A stretch of DNA of 64,000 bases. Origin: Watersipora subatra. Lineage: Eukaryota > Bryozoa > Gymnolaemata > Cheilostomatida > Watersiporidae. A program made the position numbers and the translations under genes. The stretch is from contig NC_088717.1 of NCBI RefSeq assembly GCF_963576615.1, positions 53,912,526 through 53,976,525 on the forward strand, in the 5' to 3' direction. Below are positions 1-27,319 of the stretch, piece after piece; the first letter of the stretch is position 1; every line of letters starts with the position of its first letter. The notes below the pieces were generated by a model. That model saw only the letters and a program-made list of their open reading frames with translations, ran no database searches and was not told where the DNA came from.

Positions 1-479
1 TTCAAACTTCATATCATGAGGAAAATGTTTTGTACAGGTCAAATAAATTAAAAAAATAAAACAACTATAGAAGGGTTTAGATGTAAATGTGAAATAATTA
101 GCAAGTAACAGCTAAATTAAGTCGGTTTTGCTACGATTACAATAAAAGATGATTCGGTAATGATACAATTAATACGAACTGAGAAAACAAAATAAAAATT
201 CTGAACGTGTTGAATTAATAACAATTCTTGCATTGAAGTGTGTGTGTAAAAAAAGGTTACTGTTCCACCAGAAACTATCCATCAAAACCTCTTGATACTG
301 GTACAAATGTAAAAATGAGATATCGTAATGTCTTTGTCTGACCAAACGGAGAGAAAATGTCGATGCTCTTCCGACGGAGATAATATAATTGTCCGCATGA
401 AAAGAATTGGCCTTGGCCCCAGTTGTTATCTCTACCAGTTATCTCTACCTCTGGCCCCAGTATATCTCTACCAGTTGTT

Positions 480-757
480 ATCTATTGCAAGCAATAGATA
501 ACAACTAGTAGAGATATTTCTCGACTTTCCAATGCATATTTTATTTAGAGATCTTTGGCTAGTTAGAGGTAAGTTAGCAGATTTATTGCATCTAAAAGGT
601 TTAATATCGGTCCACTAGAAACAGAGGGCAAAATATAGGCAACGTTCGCTTCACCCATAAAAGGGCTAAATTTATCTTTCTGAAATTCTGACGTGCCATT
701 TGAAAGATACAACGCCAGCCTCTATTTGACCGCCACTATAGAGGAAGGATTGTAAAA
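480..757 (-). repeat. Inverted fragment of the 41959-43571 element
   Basis: Matches the reverse complement of about 41985-42260: AGGTAAGTTAGCA, TTTAATATCGGTC, GGCAAAATAT, the CCAGCCTCTATTTGA stretch and GACCGCCACTAT occur in the same order. Truncated at both ends. It includes a hairpin at about 466-512. Confidence 0.7.
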
Positions 758-1104
758 TAAAGTTTCATGGCGCTCAGTCACGTATCTCAGTGGCTGTTTT
801 AGTTTAGCAAACCAAATGCAACATATGAGAATCCAGCTGGGCCATAACTTCAAGAGCAGAGGAAGAAATGGCCATTCCAGACTTGTCTAAAAAGTACACT
901 TTAGTTGTAAAGCAACTTATCATAAAAGTTGTCTGCTTTTGTCAATGTTGTTTTTATAGTTGGATCATTATAGTTGTCTTGCATTAAATTGCCTCAGATT
1001 GAACTATTCCCATACACGCGCGTCTTCATGTGAGAAATAGAGCAATCAAAGTTAACTCTTGAGTTGACAGCGATCTTTCGCATTGATCTTCCGCACCTAC
1101 CACC

Positions 1105-1292
1105 ATCTACATATATATCGAAGTGTTTGTTGGTCGAATGTCGCCTATACGTCCAGTTATAGTGATAAAGTTATAGAAAAGAAAAACCACTTTGTACTGG
1201 CATTGAACTGGGAAACAATGGTTCTGCAGACAGGCGTGCTATCCCCTGCACCACCCAGCCTACTGGCGATACTATGGAATAATTAGTACGCT
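1105..1292 (-). repeat. tRNA-derived SINE, copy 1
   Basis: On the minus strand a tRNA-like head is followed by a tail with AACTGGACGTATAGGCGAC. Same family as 1727-1922 and 43915-44110. A 67-codon frame across it is chance. Confidence 0.6.
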
Positions 1293-1374
1293 TAAAAATG
1301 TTAACACGCTTGAAGATTATGAATGCGTGAGAGACCATGACACGGAACAATTATAATTATAACTATTCCAGACC

Positions 1375-1475
1375 GTGGCAGCTAGCTGTGTGGCCAAGTG
1401 ATAGTGAGCTTGGCTTCACATTCATGCATCTGCAAAATGCATGGGTTCAAATTCTGTGAGGTGTAATCTTTTTTT
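1375..1475 (+). repeat. tRNA-like SINE head
   Basis: TGTGGCCAAGTGATAG resembles a Pol III A box and GGGTTCAAATTC a B box, about 50 bp apart, ending in a T run. A tRNA-derived SINE head rather than a tRNA gene, since no cloverleaf can be drawn. Confidence 0.45.
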
Positions 1476-1726
1476 AACACTCAGACTGAAAGACAGAACG
1501 ACTCATTTTTTTTGGCAAGAATTAGACTAGCTCAAGTTACTCAAATTCATTGGGTAACGAAACATTGCCAATGATAACGATAGTACCTGCCACTGTTTAT
1601 TAGCTTTTTACATCCTGAACATTGGGAACATTTGAACAACCATAGCATTAAAAGACATGTTTTTAAACAATTTGGTTTTGGGCATATTTTAACCAAAAGC
1701 CATAAAGATGGGTAGGTGTAATAAGT

Positions 1727-1922
1727 ATGTGCACAATTATTCTATAATATTACAGGTGGGCTGTGTGGCATAGTGGATAGCACATCTGTCTGCAGAACCG
1801 GTGTTTCCAAGTTGAATTCGAGTGTAAAGCAGATTTTTCGTTCCTAAAACCTTTTCGCTACAACACAACTAGTTATAGGAATGACAGACCAACAAACGAC
1901 AAACAGTTATATTTATATGGAT
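1727..1922 (+). repeat. tRNA-derived SINE, copy 2
   Basis: TGTGTGGCATAGTGGATAGC (A box) and AAGTTGAATTCGAG (B-box-like), then a tail ACAGACCAACAAACGACAAAC shared with the copy at 43915-44110 (reversed). Confidence 0.65.
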
Positions 1923-2018
1923 GGGCTTGAACTAGAACTATTTCAAAGTTTTGGTGAAACTCGCTTAATTTAGAAATAGCACCACAGTCTACAGTTATAT
2001 AACAGTGAAAGTACAGAT

Positions 2019-2068
2019 GATTATGCTCATCAGCCAAAGTGAAAGCCTTTGGCTGATGAGCATAATTA
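2019..2068. repeat. Near-perfect hairpin, 21-bp arms
   Basis: ATTATGCTCATCAGCCAAAG, a loop of 6-7 bases, then CTTTGGCTGATGAGCATAAT. No coding context. Confidence 0.92.
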
Positions 2069-4010
2069 ACATTAACCTCAACATAATTAACATTTATAGT
2101 ATTTAACAAGTTGTAACATATTCTAAGATTTGTTGATATTAGCCGGAAACATCGTCATGAAGGACGGCAATTTTTTATATCAGACTTAATTAAATAAACA
2201 ATCCTGTCATATTTATGAGCTCTTCGCATACTTAAAAACGAAAGAAGTGCTAATAATTTAGGTCTATTGTTTTGTTGACATAGTTAAATAAAGTGGAAGT
2301 CTATCGGGTCCCAGTTTATGTGAAATTTTATGAGATGAATACAATGAGAGGGTATATGAGTACAATGAGATGAGTACAATTCACAAGCAGAGTTCCCAAG
2401 CATATATATGTACCTGTATAAATATGTATTCTTAATGATTGTCATATATATTGCCATAATCAAACTTTGACTTATGAGCAGCCCAAAATCAAAGTATTTT
2501 GATTTACAAACGATGCTTTGAGCAAAATTTTGTTGGCCATTCATGCCAAGATTCGGATTACGAGCTAATGGTTTAGAGAAGCTGCTACTTGTACACGACG
2601 CCCCATGACAAAACAAGACCTTGCCTAGGCTAGGGTTTATTTTGCATCGAGTACTCTCTTTTTCATCTACTGCAATAGTGCATGTGAATAAAAGGACAAA
2701 AATAATGATGTCAACGGAAATAAAACAAGTAATTAAAAAACATTAGCATGATGAGCTAAGAGTCATACAGCATGATCAGTCATTAGCATATGAGGCATTG
2801 AGTCATCATGGACTTGATGGAGTCCAGATATCCGAAGCTGGTGTTTGGTGAGCATGGTGATGGTTCGTAGAAGAGATTTGTAGAAGAGATGAATTTATCT
2901 ATTGAAAGTGCAGTTGAGAGGAGAGGTTATGAAGATGAAGGTAGTGAAAGTTGTCCTATTATGAGAGGTAGAGCTAACTTGGTGCCCCTATTGAGAGCTA
3001 TTGGGCACAGTAGGAGAGAAGTGTGAAAAAAGGCAGGTTTCGATGTAGATGGTGTAGATCCCACTTATGAGGCATGGAGATTTTGCAAGAATATTATGGT
3101 AGACAGGAGAGCATATTTGTGAGGGGCATAAGTTCCTGACAATTAGACAGGCCCTTGGTGAAAGTGATAAAGTTCTTGCAACGAGTTGAGAATTTGAGCA
3201 GACATGCCGAGGTAGCAAATAATGCTGACAGAGTAAGGTTTGCTCTAATAGTGGCTGTTAACAGGTTGAAAGATCTAGAAGTAAAGACTTGATGAAGAAT
3301 GCCAATTTGACTTGAGTGATGTTGAATGCATTGAAGGCTTGTGAAATGGCGAATTCAGACAGGTTCTTGAGAGCGGAGAGTAGAGGTAGCAACTTGAAAA
3401 GTAAGATTAAGGAGGTAGCGAAGGTGTCAGAGTGCGACAGCTGTGCGCAGTACCGGAGTGGTGGTGATAGAGGATACGATGCAGGAGGTAGATATTCTCA
3501 TAAAAGTAGTCCTAGAAGTGATAGAAGTATTATGGTGATAGAAATGACGATTCTGATGTTAGTAGGTATGGGACAAGGAGTTGAGAAGATAGCAAGGACA
3601 AGGACTGTAGGAGGTATAGATACAATAGCAGAGAGAGGTATGTCCCAGGATATGGAGCAAATAGTAGAGAAGGTAGTAGAGATATAGTTCGCTGCAATTG
3701 CAAGCATAGTGGCTATGAGATGTATAATTAAATGTTTTTCCTGTGGGAACAAAGGTCATGCATCCCGATATTGCAGGGATAAGGGCGGCACGATAAACGA
3801 GGCAGCAGCAGTAGGTTAGGTGGGAGCCGTGACAGCAGCTATGAGAGGTATGGTAGTTGCAATAGTAGTAGAGAGATGCAGAGGCAGAGAAAACCCTCGA
3901 AAGGTGATAGATAATTGAAGTAGATAGAAGGATAATAGTATAGACAGGTATGAGAGAGACAGTCAGTATGAGAAGCAGGAGACGGATAGGCATGAGGGAT
4001 CATGCCAGAG

Positions 4011-4042
4011 CTTATCCCTAGAGCATAGGCTCTAGGGATAAG
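4011..4042. repeat. Perfect hairpin, 14-bp arms
   Basis: CTTATCCCTAGAGC, four-base loop, GCTCTAGGGATAAG. Inside the retrotransposon relic. Confidence 0.92.
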
Positions 4043-4415
4043 TATGCTAAAGACCAATGACTAGGCCGGATAAGGTCGCATTTTTTGAAAGTCAATGAAG
4101 ACTGTTGAGTTTACGTTTGATACTACGGCTGCAGTGTCAATAGTAACCAAGGCAACAGTCAATAGGTTAAACCTACAGTTAAAGAAGCCATCAGCGGCTT
4201 TAGCAAATGCCGATGGTAGTGAGTCGAACGTGGTTTGAAGTGTGGTAGTTCATTTGTAAAGTAAACATAAGACTATGGATGCTGCAATTTATGTGGTGAA
4301 AGGAATGAGACCCAACTTTTTGGGAATAAATGAGTTGAAACAGCTAAAATTATTGGCTGTTGTAAATGCGTTATGCAAGAGCAAGTTTGAGCCTGTTAAG
4401 GAGTGAAGGTATTAA

Positions 4416-5056
4416 CCCTTTTGCAGGCATAGCGACATTATTGTCGTTTCGCGATACTGACGCTAATGCATGGCGCGACTATTATGTCGCCATGCGAACG
4501 TTTTTTTATAAATTAATTTCTGCTTAGCTTATTGCCTTTTTTATTTAATTTTTTACAAATAGTAAACTAGAATATATTGGTCCATGTTAGCAACCAAAAA
4601 ATTGGCCGTTTTGAGAAAAAAAGATTGTTTTTGCAATTCTAAACGAACAAAAAATCCGAAATAAAAACGTATTTAAATAAAATTGGGAATTTTGTTTATA
4701 GCTTGTTTCTGCTTTCTGAATATTTTTCCAGAGTGCAACAACTTTTTTCTACTGTCATGGCGTCCTCCAAAGGCTATAGGCAAAGCTATAGAAGAACAAT
4801 AATAAGCACATGATGTTAAGACTGGGGTGTAGGCCTCTGCAAGGGCAAATGCTTCCAAATTACTTTAGCTAGAGAAACACTTATAAAAGAATTTGACTTA
4901 AAAATGTTTATTTGTATTTACCTGTATAATAAAAACATAATACACGTATACAATATCATAAATAAAAGTGTATCAATGATTTTTTTTAATCAATTGGTGA
5001 AAAATTAATCTGCTCAGGTGGTCTCAAATAGCCCAAAAAACTTGCCTGCGAAAGGG
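4416..5056. mobile_element. piggyBac-like non-autonomous element, TTAA on both sides
   Basis: Starts CCCTTTTGCAGGC and ends GCCTGCGAAAGGG, with TTAA at 4412-4415 and 5057-5060, the target and TSD of the piggyBac superfamily. 641 bp, no transposase frame. The left end holds CG-rich palindromes (GCGACATTATTGTCG). Inserted in the retrotransposon relic. Confidence 0.75.
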
Positions 5057-5245
5057 TTAAGCCAGTTAGGTCATTTTTATTGAAAACCATTTCTGCTGGG
5101 TTAAGTTGTCATGTTTTAGATGACGGCAAAACCTGACAAATAAGTGTAACAGGGAGAACGATGTTGAGAAAGGCTATATAGGACGAGATTTGTGGACTTG
5201 TGAAACCAAAAGAGTGAGAAGTAGTGGATGTGCAGTAATAGAAAG

Positions 5246-6066
5246 TAGAGATGCCCCGATTCTAAATTCATCAGCCGATTCAGATACCGATCGAATATAC
5301 CGATTCTTATTGAAAAATAATCCAATTCAGATCACCTGTGTTGCATAGATAATTGTTCATTTTATAATAGAAAACGTAAATATTAATGTATTTATTTGTA
5401 TTTATTTATTGTTGTCAACAAAAACAGCAACAGCGTTAGCAGCACCTGTGAAAGAACAGCGTTTTTTAATTTATAGTAAGACCTGCAATAGTTTACTCAC
5501 AAGAAGTAGCTCATCAAATTTTCTGTAGGACCATAATTATTTAGACAACCTTCAAAGATTAATGTGTGAATAAATATAATAAAAAAGAGAAACAAACAAG
5601 CTATGTAGCGTCAGGATGAAGAGAGAGATAAATAACTTGATGCATCGGATCTCAAATTACTTTTGTAATGCTAGTAAATAGAAATATTACACTGCAATAT
5701 TGTTTCCCTTCTTTGTTATCTTGTTCGTGATTGGCTGCAATAAATCCCATTGTTGTAATTGGGAAATACCACACTTTGTGGTCACGTCCTAACTAAAGCA
5801 AAAAGGTTCCTCAGCTGTGTTGATGTTGATCAGGCTATAGACATGAAATAAATAGTCTGGCAGGCTCGGAATTCATTAGGTAAGAGTAAGGAACTAGCAG
5901 CTGATGATCTTTATCAGTGTAGCAGGCTAAAATACTGTTTTCTGCTAAAAAGTTGATCTGTAAAAAGTATCAGAAATTTCACATTTTTTCAAGAAAAGAT
6001 TTTCCGATACCGATTAAAATACTTGACGCCTATACCGGCACCGATACCAAAATCAGGGCAACTCTA
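5246..6066. mobile_element. hAT-like non-autonomous element with exact 8-bp target duplication
   Basis: TIRs TAGAGATGCCCCGATTCTAA and, reversed, TAGAGTTGCCCTGATTTTGG. The 8-bp duplication ATAGAAAG is perfect at 5238-5245 and 6067-6074. 821 bp with subterminal CCGATAC-type repeats and no transposase. TIR form and 8-bp TSD are typical of hAT elements. Confidence 0.85.
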
Positions 6067-6299
6067 ATAGAAAGGTATATTAGAAATCAACACAAGGACA
6101 GTGGTAAAGACATTGGTAGTCAAGAGGGACATCCTAAAGCACTAGAAAGGTGAAAGTGTCTGTGGGGCATGATAGGGAACAGTCATGCTGACGTAGGCGA
6201 AGGTGTTAAGAAAGGTTAAAGATGTGGTTGCGTCAAACTTGAGTTGATCTTAAAAGAAAGCATGTTTTTTCCTCTATCAGTTGATATGTTGTTTGTTGT

Positions 6300-6850
6300 G
6301 TTAGGCGATTTCATTGCCAAGATATTTAAAGATTAAAATCGAAAAAATCTGATCGCGGTAAAAACGCTCAGGCAAAAAAAACATGCCCAGACTTGCCCAA
6401 AATGATGTCACGCGTGATATATCTCTCAATATATCTCGTATTCACATCGGCTATTTGCGATAAAAGTCTAGCCCTACGGGGCTCTATTGGCATATATTTT
6501 ATTTTGTATTTGCTCATGTTGGCTAGAATAAAATTTTAAATCTCGCTACAGATACATTATTATGAATGTTTCAAAGGCCTCAAATAACGAAAATTTAAAA
6601 TTTGTCTTACTCACTTTTTCCAAATGCTGTGTAAACATTTGAGTACCGACTGACAATTCTACCGGTCTACAGTAATTCTGTCAAGCAAACTATGTAGAAT
6701 AAGGTCTTTGTATCGGCACAGTTCCTCTGCTACCCACACTAACGATATACAGCCACCCAAAAGCCCCGCCCACATCATGCCCGTCGCCTATCCTTGGGGC
6801 GGGGCTGTATATCATTGCCCACACCGAAAACTAGTTTCTTACTACCGTAA
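6300..6850. repeat. Foldback family fragment and GC-rich palindrome
   Basis: 6300-6480 shares TTAAAATCG..AAAATCTGATCGCGG and the ATCGGCTATTTGCGA centre with 46215-46660. At about 6744-6816, ATATACAGCC..GCCCCGCCC is mirrored by GGGGCGGGGCTGTATAT, a hairpin-capable palindrome. No gene seen. Confidence 0.4.
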
Positions 6851-6904
6851 GTAAAATAAGCAAGCTGCGTCTTTGAAAAGAATATACATAAGGATAGTTT
6901 TAAG

Positions 6905-6985
6905 GATGAGAAATCTGCTGCAAACTGGATTTGAACTCACATTCTCCAGTTCTGCTGACATCCATATACCGTATCCAATTCACTA
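6905..6985 (-). repeat. tRNA-derived SINE head
   Basis: On the minus strand GTAGTGAATTGGATACGG and GAGTTCAAATCCAG lie at A-box/B-box spacing. Confidence 0.45.
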
Positions 6986-7319
6986 CAATATTCTGCAAAT
7001 CATGTTTTGCATTATCTACAACAATGTAATTTTATTATATAAATTTTACAAGCAAAAATATTTTCATCTCAGCATAAAGCTTTTATTAAAAAATATTCAT
7101 CAAGTCGTGGCCACTCACATAGTTTTAGCTGATACAATAAGACAAATTCATCTACTGCAACAAACTCAAACAAAACATCATGGTTTATGCAGCAGACATT
7201 CAAGTCTCTCTTTCCCATTTATGGCAGTTTTCACGATGACAAAGCTTCTTCGGCTGGTGGGACGACATAAACATTCTGTAATCAGTAAAACAAATGCAAT
7301 AAATATATGTCATTCATAG

Positions 7320-8400
7320 ATATGTCATTCTAAAGCGGATCTATTGACAGCTTCCAAATTGGGAGTTAAATAGATTGCGAGTGTAATTTTAAAAACGAAT
7401 AAGTGTTTAACAAAGGCATATGTACGCCAAGCCAACAATTCGAAGCTTTGGTTCTGGAAGTTAAAGATTTGCATTGATCAATCGATTTTCTTCACTTTCT
7501 AAGAGTGAGAAGTGAACATCTAAAGTCAAATCATAAATCTAATTTACTAGATAAAACTGCCACAGAAAATTTGAAGCAAATGTAGCTAGGTGAACCGATA
7601 AAAAAATATAAAACGATGATTAGTGATAGCAAAAAGTTATAATTTTATTAATTAGTACATGTATTAATGAGTACTAAAATACTACCTTTAGTATATTCAT
7701 CAACCTAAGCCATTGTATTGCTAGATGCTATGGATTAAAGAGAAGCCGACAAAAACTCACTGTATATACGTATCTCGCACGCGCAGGAAATTACATTTTA
7801 GCGTCAAACAGGGAAATATAATCTGAATGTAAACTCAACAGGAAACTCTATAGGAGACTCAAAGTAAAAGATAAATTTACCTCCATTCTCCAATCTTCCT
7901 CCGTAGAACTTTAACCACCTGATGCCCAGAAAACTCGGAGTCACCTCCGCAGTAACTTCACAGCAATTTTTACAATTATGTTCGCCAATAAAACGTGTCG
8001 ATCGAGCAATTCATCAAAGTAATGATGTTAATTAATTTAGTGAATATCGATGTCCATGCGATTAAATAATAGAGTAAAATTCCTAACTTTGAGATCACAG
8101 ACAACGCGTTTTACGAGTGATAACATTTATTACGACCTATATAAAAATTTTGCTATGATGATTGGCTAATGAAGCGACCTTATATTTATCACTCATGGTT
8201 TCTTTTCAGATGTATCACTAGTGACGTCACGAAAGAGGCACCCGCTGGAAAGTGAGCTTTTTAAAAGAGGGCCTCATTCAAACGCATATATCTCTGGACA
8301 GGGTTGGTCTACAAAGACAAAAATGACATCAAATTGTAGCTGATGTTTCAGCCTTTTATGGGTCTTAATTTCATGAAATCAAATTTTTTGATGTAACCAC
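7320..8400. other. Intergenic, no gene seen
   Basis: AT-rich unique-looking sequence. 8195-8400 (GTGACGTCACGAAAGAGGC onward) has the look of a dispersed repeat end, but no partner copy is in the window. Confidence 0.5.
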
Positions 8401-8408
8401 ATCTTTAA

Positions 8409-9120
8409 GCGTGAGGCAGCAGTCACGGAGTCGGAGAATGCTGAGGCTTTCAGGGTGACAATTGAGCAGTTAGTTGAGGTCCAGAGGAGAAGCACTGATA
8501 GTAGACCTGCACCAGTCAAAGGTCAGACAGAGTTCAATAGGTCTGGGCCTATGACAACTCTTAACTCTGTGGTGCCACCTCCTGTGCAGTCTGTTGCGAG
8601 CCAGGTGGAGTCCTCTCACAGAATGCCTTTAGAGCCTGCCTCTATTGAGGAAAGCGTGATGAAGACAGAAGATGTGGTTTAGGAGTCATTACTGACCCAA
8701 CCAAGAGTCTCTGGGCTAGCCAGGATTGTTGGAAAGAGTGTTGGAGATGTTGGTCACAGTGGCGGTGTTGGTAATGACAGTGGTCACCATGGAAGTATTG
8801 GTAGTGGCGGAGGTCAGGGGGATGGAGAAGCAAGTGTGCACTGGCGATGGTGCTGGTAGTAAAGAGGAAAATATTTTTGGCAATGACAGATGGTTAGACA
8901 AGCCAGAGGCATATCCTACCCTAACTGGAGACTACTTTCACGGAGTCAGGTAACGAGCATCACAAGTAAGGTGAGTTACTACAAGTGTTCATTGGTAGTT
9001 ATGGTGTAGATCGAAAGAAAAGAAAGGGCATGATGTATTATGGGATTTGTGAGGCTCAGACTATGTTAGTGTCTGAGCTCAAAGCAGGCGCAGGTGATCA
9101 TGGTAATTATGGTGAGTAGA
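8409..9120 (+). pseudogene. Second gag-like or repeat-derived coding relic
   Basis: A frame from about 8409 to a stop at 8682 (ESENAEAFRVTIEQLVEVQR), a glycine-rich stretch at 8685-8855 (VGHSGGVGNDSGHHGSIGSG) and KKRKGMMYYGICEAQTMLVS near 9011-9115, separated by stops or frameshifts. It resembles the low-complexity N-terminal part of a gag protein, but I recognise no domain. Confidence 0.35.
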
Positions 9121-9650
9121 TAAAGCTGGTAGACAAAGCTAGTAGACTAGGTAATATTAGGCAGTACTGGGTAAGATATAAGGAAGTGGAAAGAAATACG
9201 GATTCTTCTCCTTTCTGGATCTGGATCTGGATAAATTAGGTCCCAAGACCTCTTGAGCCGAGTAAAATGTGGGACCCTCTGACCACTGAATCGTAAAAAT
9301 TGAGAGTCATTAAAATGAAAAGTTAATTTGCTTTGCTTCAACTGTGTGAGTACTTTTATTTATACAACAAAATTAATTTCAGTGTCATACACGAGTACAC
9401 AGCTATAAACGACTTATTCGTTCACAGCAAGAAAAAAACACGATCATGTATACACTGAAAGCCAATATTATCAATATTAGAAACTGTCGCAAGAACCGTG
9501 GCCACTACATTCGTTACACACTCCTTACAGTTCACCCTCATATGTACACAATAAACCGACATTATATTGAAACCAATAGTAATCACAGAGAAGGTAAAGC
9601 CATTGTCATGGGTAATAAAAGTAATCAATACTGGAAAGTATATATACACT

Positions 9651-9861
9651 CATACCTGCCAACTCTCACGCATTGGGCGTGAGACTCACGCATTGGGCGT
9701 GAGACTCACGCAATCACCCCAAAGAAAAAATGAAAATGCGTGAGAAATGTGTGAGATTTTTGCCCCAATTTCCACAATTTTATATATATACTATCATTGA
9801 TACATCAATTGCCCCAAAACCAAATCTCACGCATTGCCCCACTCTTGGGTTGGCAGGTCTG
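9651..9861. mobile_element. 211-bp hAT-like MITE with perfect 8-bp target duplication
   Basis: Ends CATACCTGCCAAC and GTTGGCAGGTCTG are inverted repeats, flanked by TATACACT at 9643-9650 and 9862-9869. The interior carries repeated CTCACGCATTGGGCGTGAGA-type palindromes. The same family lies in the opposite orientation at 50705-50882. Confidence 0.88.
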
Positions 9862-10147
9862 TATACACTCTTTACAGAACGACAACAAACAAACGGAAAA
9901 TAGACGGATAACAAATTAAGGATATATGCATCAAGTTTACTGACTAACATGAATTATGATCTGAATTAATATTCTTAATCAAATCTTTAAAATCATTTTG
10001 ATATAGCATTAAAGTAAAGACAAAAGCGCTAGGGAATAGCTAGATAGATACATTGTAACTAAACAAATCCATGAAAGCATGAATTGTCGCGTGGAAAATC
10101 CTGTGCATTAACTGCGGCCAATTTTTGCGCGAGAAATCTACGATCTT

Positions 10148-10185
10148 ATTGGCCAATTGTAGAAATAGCTAATCCGTTTATATAC
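10148..10185 (+). promoter_or_regulatory. Candidate ALT promoter: CCAAT palindrome and TATA-like box
   Basis: ATTGGCCAAT at 10148-10157 is a back-to-back pair of CCAAT boxes, followed by a TATATAC tract at about 10179. The ATG is at 10311, so a start site near 10210 would leave a leader of about 100 bases. The arrangement is seen; the function is inferred from position only. Confidence 0.35.
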
Positions 10186-10310
10186 TTTGTGGAAAGCGGA
10201 AATTCGGTGACTGACCTTCAGATGTGGAAACGGCTTTAGTCAACGGATAGAGAATTTACTGTTACTTCACCGCTACTTGTTGAAAATCCGGTAAATAACT
10301 TGAGATCGCT

Positions 10311-26749
<16,439 letters not shown>

Positions 26750-26871
26750 AACTAGCTGTTAGATCTAGTGAGGACAGCTCATCACCGAAATTGCCTTATC
26801 TTTTTATTTATATCACTTTTGTGGGAATCTCAGTTTTGCTCATGTGTAAAAGTTTCAAGAAAAGTAAGATC

Positions 26872-27318
26872 TGATGACTACTGATTTTTGGTTTGCTAGC
26901 CTATAGTGCCCGTGAGCATGAGTGTGGCACGGGTGGTACCCCGTGCCCACTAGTTTGGTATCTGTGCTACTCTGTGTCTAGGAATTTGGCAGCTAAATAA
27001 TTATATATTTGTTGTATGCGTGTTTTAAGTCTAAAGTACTCACCAATAAGAGCATGTATTTTTAATATACAGTATTTTATATACGCTTAATAAATTCAAG
27101 AGCATTGCAAATTTCCTCTGTTTCTACTCGGTGTGTATGGATGTATAACCATTCTGATGATTAGTTTCGTTACCCGCACTGCTTGTGAAACAAGTGCTCC
27201 TAATTTTAGGAAGTTACGATAAGCTATTAGGAAAATTTATTATTGAAAAATTGTATTGAAAAACAACGCTGAAGCATATCTTCTGTCAGAACCTGTTGAG
27301 TGTCTTCGGTCAATTTTT
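26872..27318 (+). repeat. ALT 3' flank, duplicated at 31774-32262
   Basis: A stretch of about 450 bp beginning GACTACTGATTTT and ending near the CAGAACCTGTTGAG motif recurs in the same orientation at 31774-32262 with point changes and small indels. It includes the candidate ALT polyadenylation signal. It could be a dispersed repeat that supplied the 3' UTR, or a local duplication of the gene end. Confidence 0.8.
27089..27094 (+). terminator. Candidate ALT polyadenylation signal AATAAA
   Basis: AATAAA lies 340 bp after the ALT stop codon in a T-rich setting. The same hexamer is preserved in the copy of this flank near 31989, so a repeat may have supplied the signal. Confidence 0.5.
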
Positions 27319-27319
27319 T

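Larger units (their letters stand above)
2760..6240 (+). pseudogene. LTR-retrotransposon gag/protease relic, interrupted twice
   Basis: Plus-strand degenerate coding remains: a gag-like helical segment (about 3168-3290, RVENLSRHAEVANNADRVRF), an open frame at 3316-3687, two zinc knuckles (NCKHSGYEMYN near 3691-3731; CFSCGNKGHASRYC near 3733-3774) and a retropepsin-like stretch at about 4087-4200 with TVEFTFDTTAAVSIVT, where DTTA replaces the catalytic DTGA. Several stops and frameshifts make it dead. The relic resumes at 5061-5245 and possibly 6067-6240 after two transposon insertions. No LTRs or reverse transcriptase were found. Confidence 0.6.

Noticed and set aside
6873..7319. 148-codon plus frame
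   Set aside because: It crosses a SINE head and AT-rich sequence; residue composition and lack of motifs argue against coding.
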